From Hydrangea macrophylla (Eukaryota; Streptophyta; Magnoliopsida; Cornales; Hydrangeaceae), in contig CM066993.1 in assembly GCA_033977485.1 (NCBI GenBank), forward strand, positions 69,852,864 through 69,916,863: a DNA stretch of 64,000 bases, given 5' to 3'. Both the position numbers and the translations under genes were made by a program. This document shows positions 10,573 to 23,338 of the stretch, in pieces. The notes under the pieces are model-generated. The model had not been told where the DNA came from and did not search any database. It saw nothing but the letters and a program-made list of their open reading frames with translations. The first letter of the stretch is position 1. Every line of letters starts with the position of its first letter.

Positions 10573-13500
10573 ATGGCAACCTCTCAGCATCGCTGCGTTT
10601 TTGGTACGTCCCCTCTTTCTCTCTCTCTCTCTCTACTCTCTCGCTCTAGAAAATTGGAGTTTATGTATTTGTTTTCAAATTTGGAATCTTTTAGTACCCA
10701 ATTGAACCCTAGCCTGTTTCAAGATTCAGAAATTTCATGTTCTGTAGTTAAATAATGTTTTCTAGGTTGTCAAAATAGAGTGTTGTGTGTATTCATTATT
10801 GGGTTTTGATTGCTGACTTGTTTGGTATGATTTAATGACAGTTGGGAACATACCCTATGATGCTACTGAAGAGCAGCTTATACAAATCTGTGAGGAGGTT
10901 GGGCCTGTGGTCTCCTTCAGGTTAGTTGAATATATAACCACACAATTAGAAACCCTAGATTCTAGTTTTCTATCTAGCATCATTCTTGAGGTGACTCGGT
11001 CTAACTTGTGATTGCATTCGAATACTTGAAGCGTAAAGCAAAATTGCGTTCATATGCTATCAATTCTATATTAGTTTAACTCAGTATATCTTTTAAAGCA
11101 AAGTAGGATGCTAAAAGTTAGTTGTTGGCATTTTGTTGTATGGCATTGTGTATTGGTAATGAGTTTCATCAATCATATATTAGTTAGAAATTTGTGCAAC
11201 TATTATTATTAGTTTAAAGCTAGGTGTGAAGAAACTGTAGTTTCTGGTGGAGTGGAAGGCCAAAAGATCTCTTTGGTCTGTCTTCTTCTTCTTATTTTTC
11301 ATTCCTTTTGAGCAACATTGATTTTTATGTTTCTGTCATTCAGACTAGTCATTGATAGAGAAACTGGGAAGCCAAAAGGTTATGGATTCTGTGAATATAA
11401 GGATGAAGAGACAGCTTTAAGTGCTCGCCGTAATCTTCAGGGGTATGAGATCAATGGCCGGCAATTGCGAGTTGATTTTGCTGAAAATGACAAAGGTGCT
11501 GATAGAAACCGAGAGCAGGTAAATGTTTAGTTGTTTACATAAACCACTCATTTATTTTATTAGTCATTAGTTTATCTTAAGTTGTCTTGGGGTCTTGCCT
11601 TTGCACATTGCACAGCTATTATTTTGCATATTACGATGAATTCATTGGACAGAATGCGTATTCATAAGGTGTGAGTATAAGTTCTCTGTCAGCAGTCTAC
11701 CTCTCCTATAATCTCTGGACTTGGGCGAGTGTATGCATCCAGAATTACAGCCACTGCCTTCGTGTTTATGGTGCAATACGAGGATCCTGAAATTTCCAGA
11801 ACTGATTGCTCGTTATCGCCTCAAGTTATAAATCTTGGCCCAGCTAGAGGGAGAGGAGGCACCTGAATTACATTTTAATCTCGTCCATCTCTAACTAATG
11901 CTTCTACTTTCACACTTCGAATGAAAAGTTGTGCATTTGATCTTGTACCCAATTACAGTTTAATCACTGTGGCTTCGACTTCGGTTGCTTTAGGCTGCGA
12001 TCTGTCGAGGTTCTTGGGATTGACTAATTCATTCCATGATGGTTGACATGCACTTGCATTTTATTCAAGAAATAACAAAAGCAAACAGTAAGCTTGAGGT
12101 AATTTTAGAATTCACTCATTATTTGTTTGGTTCATGGATTTCGTGAAGGGAAAAGAAAACAAGATGGAAAACTAGTCCCATCCATAAAGTAAAAGGAATT
12201 AGTTTTCCTTGTTTTTCTTTCCCCTTGCTTTTCCCTCATGAAATCCATGAACCAAACAAAGCCTGAATGTGTCTTCAATCAGCTACATTCCACCCATGGG
12301 AAAACGACCTTACTGTGTGCAAATTAACTTTTAGATGAAAAAGGCAAAAAACACATGAAATGTTAGTGTGCCATGTTAGAGTCTTGTTGGCTTAGTTAGG
12401 ATGGGAATTGTTTAAGCCGGTTGCGCTACGCTTGTGCAGACTTATTTTAAGATTTTCATCATTCTGAGTGCGCTAACGTCCGTAATCTGATTACTAGATA
12501 AAGATATAGGTGTCAGCAACCCGCATTGTAATGTAGACTTTATTGTGAATACAAGTTATCATCTTTTGGAGGATTGATGCCTGTAAAAGCAAATACAATA
12601 CAATGACAAAGTAGCATTTTCTTCATTAAGACAGTAGTGATTCGTGTTCACTTTTTCTGCTTGTGATATTTCTATCACTGTTGACTATTTATTATGGAGT
12701 AAAGGGGTATCAAATTTCGTTTTATGTTGTAAGCTTAATGAAGGATGCTTGCATTTCCTTCTCCTGCAGGGTCGTGGTGGACCTGGAATGGTTGCAAATG
12801 TTGGTTAGTTGCCTTCTCTTAAAATTTACCAACATTGAATTTTCTTTTTGGGTGAAATACACTTTGGTACCCTCTATTATACACAAAATTGTATTTTAAG
12901 CCCTGTATTATATATTGCATCCCTAAGCCACTTTTTTTTTTTAAAATATTGGTTCCAGTTTAGAACATTTGATTTTAGTTGGGGACAATTATTGAAGTCC
13001 TTTTATCATCACATCTGTTAATGATTATCTCAATTGAATTTGGTTTAAATATCAAGGGCCTGGAGTGTTGCAATTGACAATAGACACATCTGTTAACGAT
13101 TATCTCAATTGAATTTGGTTTAAATATCAAGGGCCTGGAGTGTTGCAATTGACAATAGATAGCCCAAAATTTCCAAAATGAAATTTTAGGGAAAATAGAG
13201 GGTACCAAAGTGTATTTGATCCTTTATTTTTCAATTAAACCTAAATCATGTCTTGTCTCTGTATATATTTACACATACATGCATGTATACAATACAGACC
13301 CTCAGAAACAAATTGAACGCACAGCAGTCCTCGGAGATTCTTTTCTTTACCAGCCAGTTGGTCTCTCACTAGCCATGACTGCTGCAACCGTCATGGCAGG
13401 AGCTCTTGGAGGGGCTCAGGCTGGTGGCAACTCAATTCAAAATGTCTTGCAAGGTCAGCCGGCAATGGGTGCTGATCCGTTAACTCTTCATCTGGCCAAA

Positions 13501-14844
13501 ATGTCTAGAAACCAGCTGAATGAGATTATGTCGGACCTTAAGGTATGCATTTCAATAAGAGCCTGTTTGGGTGGAGTATAAGGCTTTTTATAAATCTGCA
13601 AATTGGAGCTTTTTAAAAAAAGCTATCTATTAGCTTCAAAAAGAAGTCGGCTTTGTTATAAAGCTGTGAAAAAGCTAATCCAAACGCTCACAACTTCCAA
13701 GTGGACTCTAAGGTTCCAGCTAGCCTGTGTAAAAGATTTAAATTCGTTTCTTAAATTTTCGCATTTTAATGACAGGTGATGGCTACACAAAACAGGGAAC
13801 AAGCCCGCCAGCTATTGGTGACAAGCCCACAGTTGACAAAAGCTCTTTTCCAGGTTGGAATTTACTCTTTGATGCTTCTTTAACTTTAAAAGAGGATTTT
13901 CATCCAACGGGCTATCAGGAAAGTGAGCTACGATTTTATGAGGCAGGGCCATTGTGGTGTGTATGGAGAGAGAAGTAGGAGATATTGCACTTGTTGCACT
14001 TAGGCTCTGTTTGGTTCATGGATTTAGTGGGATAGGAGCACAGCGAGGTAAACACTAGTAAATGACTAAATTCGTCACAGTTTCTGTCAGACTGAATATC
14101 GGAAATCGCATTTAAGATATACTGCTGATTGTTTTCAGTCTCCTCCAAAATTCTTCCACAGTTAACCAACATGTGGTCCTATATACATCCCTGTAACCAC
14201 TTATCCATTACTTAAAACCTAAAAGTCTATGCATTTCCTCTTTTAAGTTTCCGGCTAGGGAGTACCGGTGCGGGTACGGGTTTGCGGAGGCCGGGGATTT
14301 GGCAATTTCCCAAAAATATTGTGTGTTTGGTACAATGGTACTTGTGTAGAATATAACAAAATATGCTTTAATATAATTGTGTAAACTCCTACAACTATAT
14401 TGTGTACATGACAAACACTAGTCTTTTGATGGGTGATCGAACACCCAACATTCTTAAATTGATCGCAATGTTTCTAAAATTATGTTAGGGACACCATTTT
14501 TAGGGAAAAAAATATATTAGAACACCCTGCCGCAACCTAGCCCGTGCGGATGCGGGTGCACATCCGGTGCGAATCGTCAGCCTTTTAAAAGAATCCAAAT
14601 TTCTCGGTCTCTGGGGTTCTCTACTAATTTCGTGCAAAGCCTCATTGTATAGAACCATAAGTTACCTCCAGCCATATGGACCATAAGAACAAAATAATTT
14701 ACATTCTACAATATTCCAAAATTTTAGCTATTTACTCGTCTGTAACTATCAGTTCACTCAAGAAAGCACATAAAAATCACTACAAGCTGTTAAAAATTAT
14801 TTGTCTACCACATCTTTTTTGTACAATTTCCAAATAGGAGATCA

Positions 14845-14905
<61 letters not shown>

Positions 14906-17478
14906 GCTCTGAGTTCGTGTGCAATTTTAATGTCTAGCTATAATGTAACATACTAAATTTGTAAGTATGGAAGAAAGCCCATTTTTTTTTAACAGTTTTT
15001 TTCCTGGACAAATGGATGTCTATATGGATGTTATTTTGAGCTTGATACGCTTGCGGAGATCCCTAAATCCCAAGTCTTCCAGATCTAGGTGTGATCGTAT
15101 CTAGAACCTAGTCTACATGCGCTTGTCCTGTTTCTTCATTATCATTGCAATTTTATTATGATTTCTTGTACAATGTATTAAGAGTTCTTATCTGACTTTG
15201 ATTGCAGGCAGAGATTATTCTAGGGATGGTTAGCCCACAAATGGTATGTTTCATTACCTCAACTTAATGTGTTATACAGTTATAATCTGTAGTCAAAATC
15301 ACAAGACAGTTGACAAAAATAAAATTTTCTTTTATGAACTGAGCAGTTGCAAATGCCAAACATACGGGCGGCTCCGGGCCCACTTCCACAGCCCTCATTA
15401 CCTGGTGGCCAACAGGGTCTGCAGCCGGCAGTCCAAACTCTTCATGGGTTACCCCCTCTAGCACAGAGCAAGGTGCCATTTGGTTTGATGCCCAAAGTAC
15501 AAGAAGGTCAAGCTTCTGCTGTGCCTCCAAATTCTTTTGTTCACAACCAATATTCTTCACTCCCACAACCCGCCCGGAACCAAGTCCTACAAACTTTAAA
15601 TAGTGGAGTATCAACCTTTCCATCTATGCATACACAGACTTTGAATAGCGTGTCTGTGAGACCACAAAGTCAGCTCGCAAGTTCCTCTTCTATGCAGCAC
15701 CAAATGCAACCTTCCTTGTTACAACACCCAGGACAAGTTGGAGCTGCTAATTTAGGGCAAAATAATCAGCTGGTTGCTCCAAATGGAGCTCTCCGGCCTT
15801 CTTTGTTGACTCGCCCTCCATTTTCAGATCAAGCTTTTCAGGTGCCAAATTTCACATGTGCTTTCCGAGTTCAGTATCTATGAAAGAAGAATTTGTATTT
15901 AAAAAAAAAAAAAGAAAAAGAAAGAAAAGAAAACTTCTGGTTGAAAGATCCAATAGTCCTTAGGCGGGCTGCAGCAGAGTGTTAGCTGGAAAATTACTTA
16001 TCATTTAATGGAAAAGTCATCTAGCATCCCCAATCTTGGATGCTGACATTAATTTAACAAATTAGTTCAATCGTAGTAAGCTAGTGATAAAGTCTATGAG
16101 AATGTAAACTATTACTCCTTCGCCTTAAATTACCACAAAAAAAAAATACATACACAAGATTGGCTTTACACATTGAATATATATATATATATATACGGTG
16201 AGGCTCTTAAGTGAACATACCCAGTGAACATGTTTTTTAGCCTAAAAAAACCTGCGAATGTTGCTCTTCCTGAGAATGTTTTTAGTTGTTTCTCTTGATG
16301 TTTCTGTCAAAGAATTGTTTCTGCTAACTCAACTGTAAGATCATTTTGTGTATTTATTCCATTTCAAATAACAGCCCAGCTTGTCAAAGTTATCGAGCAT
16401 TCCCGATATGAGGAACAAGGATGCTGATAGTCCTGCTCAAGTTACAAATGGTTCAACTTGGGCTCAGAGTGGTGGCACTTACTCAACGTTGCCTTCAGTG
16501 ACGTCTGAGAAAGCAAACATGGTCCATGCCACTATAGATCCTATGGGTCGCCCTTCAAAAATGTTGAAATTGAATGATGGAAGGAGTAACACTTTCTCGG
16601 CTGCAGATTTAAATGCATCTATCTCTGTATCTGGACCATCTCAAGTTTCTGGCACAAGCTTATTGTCTGGAAACCAAATTCCCAAAACAGCAGAAGCTCA
16701 AAACTCCGTGAAACAAGTTCCGCAGGTAATATGTCTTATATCTCAAATTGATAGTTCTGTCTCTCTATTTGTATATCACAGACTAAAAGTATCTAGATTT
16801 GTTGAAGTCCTAATTAGTGCAGACTTAAAGATGCTTTGTTCTATCCACGCCTGATGTTAATCTCTTGTAAAGGTACAGCTTCCTCCTGAAATGGAGTCCG
16901 CCTTGCTGCAGCAAGTGCTAAATCTCACTCCAGAGCAGTTGAGTTCACTGTCACCTGAACAACAGCAACAAGTTATTCAGCTTCAACAGATGCTCAGGTG
17001 AGTTCAAAATGCAGCCATTTTTGGATATTGCAACGATGCACACGTGGGTTCCAGCAAAGCTGCTAACTTATTCAGTCATCGGTAATAGTTGTAAATCAAA
17101 ATTTTCGTAGAAGATCCAGTTCAGGGTCCCAAATGCTTGAGGTTTATTATAATCATGTAACGAATATACAAGCTTGTAATAATATATGTGAATGAAACGA
17201 TAAGAGGCAAAGAAAAAATTTTGGGTCGTATTTTTTTCATAAAAGATTTGGAGTTCTCACTTGTACACGAACAGTTTCATCTGTTTTGTTTGTCTCTGTC
17301 TACACTTTTGTTTAATAACCTATTTCTGTGGTTCTATGAATGGGGATTGAATGAAACGAGTTTTGAAGTAGTTTATTGGGTTGGTATACTGATTTTGGTT
17401 GAGAGTTTTTGAGTTTCTGATCTGCAACATCACAGTACAGACTACAGAGTTGGTCCTCCTGGTGAATATCAGTTCTAA
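10573..17478 (+). CDS. CSTF64: Cleavage stimulation factor subunit CstF64-like RNA-binding protein
   Basis: Coding exons, all with GT-AG borders and in phase: 10573-10603, 10842-10920, 11344-11518, 12770-12803, 13298-13542, 13776-13853, 15208-15243, 15347-15841, 16375-16725, 16873-16997 and probably 17436-17478 (1692 nt, 563 residues). The N-terminal RRM has RNP2 (VFVGNIPYD) and RNP1 ([10 protein letters not shown]), split by introns. The hinge follows ([20 protein letters not shown], then [20 protein letters not shown] and ILGMVSPQM), which in CstF64 binds CstF77. Then comes a Pro/Gln/Ser-rich linker and the C-terminal helical domain ([20 protein letters not shown]). The family recognises GU-rich elements downstream of poly(A) sites in nuclear pre-mRNA 3'-end formation. 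If the donor at 16998 is not used, the frame stops at 16999-17001, giving 550 residues. Introns carry several MITEs and microsatellites. Confidence 0.92.
12121..12262. mobile_element. MITE in intron 3 of the CstF64-like gene
   Basis: Inverted ends: TTTGTTTGGTTCATGGATTT at the left pairs with AAATCCATGAACCAAACAAA at the right, about 140 bp overall. Related words occur near 14006-14035 and at 55613-55853. Confidence 0.75.
12852..13222. mobile_element. Foldback element with internal tandem duplication, intron 4
   Basis: The ends AATACACTTTGGTACCCTCT and AGAGGGTACCAAAGTGTATT are inverted copies. Inside, a 75-bp unit (ACACATCTGTTAA through GGAGTGTTGCAATTGACAA) is present twice in tandem at about 13008-13158, nearly identical, pointing to a recent duplication. 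Confidence 0.8.
13558..13695. mobile_element. Short MITE-like foldback, intron 5
   Basis: The left end AGAGCCTGTTTGGGTGGAG and right end CTAATCCAAACGCTC form imperfect inverted termini. Internal AGCTTTTT and AAAAAGCT words also pair. Confidence 0.5.
14848..14903. repeat. (CT)n microsatellite, intron 6
   Basis: An uninterrupted CT dinucleotide run of about 55 bp. Confidence 0.95.
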
Positions 17479-18577
17479 AAAGCAAGTCATTTTCCCATAT
17501 CCAAAGATCATATGGTGGAGTTTTGACATGGGTAAATCTAAATTTCATTGCATATGAATTTTATTTTGTAGGAAAAATGTGTTAAATTCATTAGTATGTG
17601 GGGCACATACCTACTACTCATAAGCATGCTGGGATACTCTGCTCTTATCTTTGAGAGAGCTTTTGAACATTCTGAATAAAACCAGGGCTCGGCGGACACA
17701 CGTGTGAATGTATATCCGGACACACTCACCAGCCCCATGGCATCAATATTCTAAATAAATCCAGCTTTTGGCAGACATATGAATATATATATATATATAG
17801 AGAGAGAGTCAGGTTCCAGTGCGCACTGAGTAAGCGGTGGTGCGCATTGGATTTTTAAGCCTAAAAAAACTGTAGGTGTTGGAGTATATATTAATATAAG
17901 GGTGATATCATGTCATTTTTATCACAGTATTAATACACGAGGATATAGTACTTGTGTGTAAGTTTTTTTTTTTAATTATATATATATATATATATAATTA
18001 GGAGAAACAGAAGTTTAAATCTCAAAATTTTATTAACTTGTGATACCACGTCACAGATAACCATTGTAGTAAATATTTTTTCGTGTTAAAAGATTGTGTT
18101 AGGGCTAGAGGATGGTGAGTTGGTGACTCTCTCCTATACTCTCTCTTCCAATTCTTATCCAATGGAAGTCTCATTCTCACCAACCACCAGCCTTTTACAC
18201 AATATCCATGTATTTAGGGTCATTAAGAAGTGACTTAACTTAGCCGCTACAACTATGATAATAATTGTCTTCCACTTCTTCCATTTTTTTAAGGTCAAGA
18301 AGAGGTGAGTAAACTTAATGGTGATAATGTTTGAGAAATTCTCTTTATACCTACCTACTTAACTCTCTACACTTATTTTTTTACTGAAATTTCTCATTAT
18401 AATTTTATCCCTATACAAATTTATTAAAAGGACAGATTAATAAAAAGAATTCTAAATAAGTTACTCTATACAAAATTATTAAAAGGACAAATTAATAAAA
18501 AGGAATTCTAAACAAGAGCTATTTTCCTACAATTTTACATTTGTGTATTTCTCATTAAGCCTATTTGGGCAACGCTA
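17479..18577. other. Downstream region of the CstF64-like gene, no gene seen
   Basis: AT-rich, with (TA)n runs near 17786-17800 and 17980-17996 and a (GA)n stub near 17801. A repeated word pair at 16190-16290 and 17815-17880 (TTTTTAAGCCTAAAAAAAC-like) hints at a dispersed small element. No coding exon found. Confidence 0.55.
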
Positions 18578-18709
18578 GGGGCACTAACACTTGCTAACAC
18601 ACTCTATCTCTCTCCTAGTGGTACTGCGGGGTCCACTACGGACCCCATAATGCCACTAGGAGAGAGATAGAGTGTGTTAGTAAGTGTTAGTGGATATTGT
18701 TAGTGCCCC
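18578..18709. mobile_element. MITE with near-perfect inverted arms
   Basis: GGGGCACTAACACTT at the left and AAGTGTTAGTGG...TAGTGCCCC at the right. The central arms CACACTCTATCTCTCTCCTA and TAGGAGAGAGATAGAGTGTG are exact complements. Total about 132 bp. Confidence 0.85.
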
Positions 18710-20563
18710 AAATATAACTCTTTCAGTTTTTTTTTTTTGGGAGACTTGGTGTAAGGCCCCTAAGATTGGGCTAAGTTGGACTAAAGGACAAGTCATAATC
18801 AAACATCCATACAAGGACACACTCTAAAAAAATTTTCCCTCCTAAAGTCTTCTAAACTTTAAACTATCCCTCTTAGTCTTATAAAATTTTAAATTATATT
18901 CTAAATGGCAAAAATGCCCATGGAATCCTAAGAGACCACCACCACCATCTCTCTTCTCTCTCTAACTTTCTCTCTCCTCTATAGCCACCACCACCAACAT
19001 CTCTCTCTCCTCCCTCTCCATAGCCACCACCATCACAACCACCACCACCATAGCCACCATCTTCTCTCCTCCTCCCTCCACCATCTTCTCTCTCCTCCCC
19101 CACCATAGCCACCACCACCACCACCTTCTCTCCTCCTCCCTCCATAGCCACCACCATCACAACCACCACCACCGGAGCCACCACCGAAGCTGTCGTCGTC
19201 GTCGCCGGAGCTGGAGCCGTCGCCGTCACCATCGCCACTACCACCAACTCTCTTCTCTCTCTAACTTTCTCTCTCCTCACCCTCCATAGCCACCACCACC
19301 ACCATCTCTCTTCTCTCTCTAACTTTCTCTCCTCCTCCCTCCATAGCCACCACCAACACAACCACCACCACCAGAGCCACTACCGGAGCAGTCCTCGTCG
19401 TCGCCGGAGTCGTCACCACTACCCCAACTCTCTTCTCTCTCTAACTTTCTCTCTCCTCCCCCTACATAGCCACCACCACCACCATCTCTCTGTCTTCCCC
19501 CTCCATTGCCACCACCACTGCCGGCCACCACCATCGCCGGCCACACAAAAATCATGGCCAAACTGATCTCAGTCATCCTAAGAGAAATTTCTCTTACGAT
19601 GACTGATCTCAGTCCACCTCCACCACCGACACTTCCACCTCCACCACCACCACTACCTCTATCGCCACCGTCCCTAATCCACCACCACCACCAGTCTCCA
19701 CCGCCACCACCACCACCACCACCATCACCACCGTCCCATTTGAATAGAGAAATTTGTAAGACAAATTTCACTTAGGATATATCCTAAGTCAAATTTGACT
19801 TACTGAGTGGTCGTCGGAGATTGAGAGGGTGGTGGTCACCGGAGATGGCGAGGGTGGTGGCTGGAGGTCAATCGAGTGGTAGGGAGTGGTCACTAGTGGT
19901 TAGGAGTGGCGTTGTGGTGGTCAAAAAGTGCAATGGAGGTGGTCGCCGGAGATGGCCATGTGGTGGTCGCCGGAGATGAGGGTGGTGGTCGCCGGAGATG
20001 GTGAGGGTGGTGGCCGGAGGTGGCAGGGGTGGGGGTCGGAGGTGGTGTGGAGTAGTGGTAATGGTGGCTAGGGTTTGTTTAGGGTTAGAGGTTGAAGGTG
20101 AGGGTATTTTTGTCTATGGACATTGGGAGGACTCATACCCAATGTGTTTTTTAAGTTGTCCTTGATCCCAATAAAGCCCTTCTTAATAACCTTTTAGCCA
20201 ATTTTCCCTTTTTTTTTTTTGTTAGTCTCATTTCAGTTTGAACTTCCAAGTCCAATTGCTTTTGTCCAAGTAATTTCACCCAATTCTCTCCATACCCAAA
20301 CTCTGATTTGCAGACCCAACTGGGATTGTTAGTAGAACAGCTACACAATGAAAGTTCAGACAAAGAAATAAATCTCAAAATTTTCAGATAAGTTCTAAAC
20401 ACCACTCGATAGTAGAACAAACTTGCACAAAGTAAGTGGGAGTGGAGATATAAAGATTAGGGTTATTCTAGGGACGGATGAAGGTGGACGTAGTGAGGCA
20501 AGATTAAGGTTATTTGGGGATGAAAGGGCAGGTATAAAGAGTAAATTCTTTTCATTTAACTTA

Positions 20564-20846
20564 GGGTGTGTTTGATAACCCAATTAAGTGATGAAAATGA
20601 AAATTTTCAGCACTTAATTTTTTTCAGTGTGTTTGAAAATAAACCACTTAATTGAAAAAGTAGCTAAAAATTCACTGAAAACGTTAAGTGAAAATTTTAT
20701 TATGATAATAATCACCGAATGCAATCTGTTTTAGTTGTTCAAACACTGTTTTCAGTATTGCAAATACAAATCACTTAAAATTTTTAGTACTTAAAATTCA
20801 GCACTTAATTTTCAGTACTTAATTTTCAATTTTATCAAACACACCC
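20564..20846. mobile_element. Tourist-like MITE, copy 1
   Basis: Termini GGGTGTGTTTGATAA and TTATCAAACACACCC are perfect inverted copies, flanked on both sides by TTA. That is the target duplication expected of the PIF/Harbinger (Tourist) group. It lies in the loop of the larger foldback element. Confidence 0.8.
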
Positions 20847-21000
20847 TTAGGGTCTTACGTGTAGAGAGTAAAATAGGTAGTGTAAATAGAATTTTCCTAA
20901 TATTAGGCACTCGTTACCATACTGAACATTAGTATCATGCATGTCGGTTTTGAAGAAAATCTTATTTTAAGGGTATTTTTCAAATGGACCACTACTTTTA

Positions 21001-21252
21001 CTCCGTTTGATAAAACTGAAAATTAAGTACTGAAAATTTTAAGTGATTGAATTTGTAATACTAAGAACATTGTTTTAACTACTGAAATAGATTGCATTCA
21101 GTGATTATTTTTAGCGGAATTTTTTCACTTAAAATTTTCAGTGTTGATTTTGCTACTTTTTCAATTAAGTGGTTATTATCAAACGCACTGAAAAAAAATT
21201 AAGTGCTGAAAACTTTCATTTTCACCACTTAATTGGGTTATCAAACACAACC
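21001..21252. mobile_element. Tourist-like MITE, copy 2, inverted relative to copy 1
   Basis: The right end GGTTATCAAACACAACC and the internal words (CACTTAATTGGGTTATCAAA, AATTAAGTGCTGAAAA) are the complement of copy 1's left arm. The left terminus is more degraded (CTCCGTTTGATAAAACTG). The two copies could pair with each other. Confidence 0.75.
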
Positions 21253-22388
21253 AATGAAAATTATCTTACAGCCACTTAGTATTTTGAACAAGTTTATATA
21301 TAACAATAAAATCGATTTTTAAAATATTTAATTTGAATGAGAGAATATGCTATCTATATCACTACACTAATATATAATACCTACGTGCATGTAATCATGT
21401 ATTACATGAAATTAGGATAAATATGTTTGAATTATGCAATTTTATTGACTTTCTGTCCAACATCATAAAAACAATAGTTGGAATGAATATTTTTCTCCAA
21501 ACGTAAAGATTTTAATAAGTTAATATCCTTCGCATAAAAAATAGGAAAAATTAGTGAAAAGATCATTAAGAGAAGTTTTATTGAGATTAAGGATAACTTA
21601 AAATAAACAATGGGGATGAGTCCTTCCAATGTCCATAGACCAAATTACCCTCATCTTCATCCTCTAACCCTAACCAAGCCCTAGATGCCATTACCACCAC
21701 TCCTGCCACCTCCGACCACCACATCACTGCCACCTCCGGCCACCATCCCTATCACCTCCGGCGATCTCCCCTGACCTCCGACGACCCCACCTGACCTCCA
21801 ATGGTTACCCCATGCCTCGCCTAACCTCCGGTGACAACCACCCCTGCCTCGCCCTGTCATCCGGTGACCACCACTATTTCTCCTACCCCTCGCCTGACCT
21901 CCGACGACCCCACTCCATGGCCTCGTCTGAATCAGACGACTTCCCCTACTTAAAAATATTAAGTGAAATTTGACTTAAGATATCTTAAGTCAAATTTCAC
22001 TAATTTGTAATGAAGTTAAGTGAAATTTGACTTTTACCTGATCTATAAAATTATGTTACGTTTGCAAATTCATTGAAGATTGGATTTTCAAAATTCATTG
22101 AAGATTGGATTTTCAAAATTCATTGAAGATTGGATTTTCACTTAAGAAGAGAAGTGAAACTTCACTGAAAAATCTAAAATTTTCACTTTAAAAATATTAA
22201 GTCAAATTTCACTTAACATATCTTTAAGTCAAATTTCACTTAACATATCTTAAGTGAAATTTGATTTAAGATTGGATATTCAGCAACTTACCTCATGCAT
22301 GGTGGCCTTGTATGGTGGTTGCCGGAGTTCATTATGTCAGCAACATCCAAATCAATAACTAGATTGAGATCTAGCTAGATCTCAATCA

Positions 22389-22426
22389 TTGGTCAAGATC
22401 TAGATCTAGATCTAGATCTAGATCTC
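22389..22426. repeat. (AGATCT)n hexanucleotide repeat
   Basis: Successive AGATCTAGATCT units, each itself palindromic, near the right end of the foldback element. Confidence 0.85.
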
Positions 22427-23057
22427 AATCACGAGGTTGCATGTTGTCGAAGATGAAGAAGATCAATGGTGGTTGTAGATGAAGAAGATGATGGAGGTGA
22501 TGAACACATTGAACAGTGGTGGTGGTGGTGGTGGTGGCCAGAGGTGGTGCTCGCGATGTTGGTGGTGGTGTGCGACGGTGTGGTGCTGCGTATGGTGGCG
22601 GCAGTGACTATGACAGTCATTGGTGGTGGTGGCGATGGCAGGCGATGGCAGGCGATGGTGGTGGTGGTGGTGGTGGTGGAGGTGGAGGTGGACTAGTGGT
22701 GAAAGAGTCTGAGAGAGAGAGACAGAGATCGTAGAGTGAGAGATGAGGTCTCATAGAGAGAGATGTTAAAGTGCAGAACATGGGCTAATTCCCAAGGATA
22801 GTTTGGTCTGAATTTTAATAGTTGTAGGACTTCAACAATTAAAATGTTAATATATATGATGAGTTTTAGTATGTAATGATTTTATTATTATGTCCTTATG
22901 TAGGTTTATGTTTATGGGTTTTTATTTAGTCCAAATTGACCAAGCCTTTGGGTCTTTGGACCAAGCCTCCAAAAAAAATAATATATATATATATATATAT
23001 ATTCTTATTGAAAATCCCATGATTTTGTAATGAGATTTTGAAAAGGCTAATACTAAT

Positions 23058-23338
23058 AAAAAATGCTACGTGCACTTCACAATGTACACCGAAATGTACA
23101 TCTGGGGGTATCTAAGCAATTTTAAACAGTTTTGTGGGACCCACTGATCAACACTAAACAAAAACCCCTCATTTCCCCCAATTCAGATTTCATTTCCCCG
23201 CCAAATTAAAGCCCTAACATTGGAGACCCACCAAAGCCGCACGATACTCTCTCTCTCTCACTCCCGGCGACGACATCGACCAGTCCGGAGAGGAGCTCCC
23301 CACCGGCGACGAGATCAACTCTCTCTCTCCAGGTATGT
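23058..23338 (+). repeat. Left TIR of the MULE, with leader and splice donor
   Basis: Pairs with 40856-41166. The inner part contains CACCGGCGACGAGATCAACT followed by CTCTCTCTCCAG|GTATG, a good splice donor at 23333. A matching acceptor (TTTTGGACAG) sits immediately before the transposase ATG at 23928. The TIR therefore appears to act as promoter and non-coding first exon for the + strand gene. Confidence 0.85.

Larger units (their letters stand above)
18739..22970. mobile_element. Large foldback element rich in CCA/TGG triplets
   Basis: The outer ends are imperfect inverted copies: GGGAGACTTGGTGTAAGGCC on the left; the complement of the right end reads GGAGGCTTGGTCCAAAGACC, and both continue into TTGGACTAAA. 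Inner arms at about 19800-20150 and 21605-21965 also pair (CTATGGACATTGGGAGGACT against AGTCCTTCCAATGTCCATAG; GGGTTAGAGG against CCTCTAACCC). The left half is dominated by CCACCA triplets (18930-19740) and the right half by TGG triplets (22515-22690). No real gene is present; the Gly-, Trp- or Pro-rich ORFs are triplet artefacts. Superfamily is unknown. Confidence 0.55.

Noticed and set aside
15264..15623. 119-codon minus-strand ORF
   Set aside because: Lies antisense to exon 8 of the CstF64-like gene; no family features.
18894..19775. Trp/Gly-rich and Pro-rich ORFs on both strands
   Set aside because: They are products of CCA/TGG triplet repeats and lack start context, domains or introns.
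22429..22734. Val/Trp-rich and His-rich ORFs
   Set aside because: Same triplet-repeat artefact at the other end of the foldback element.
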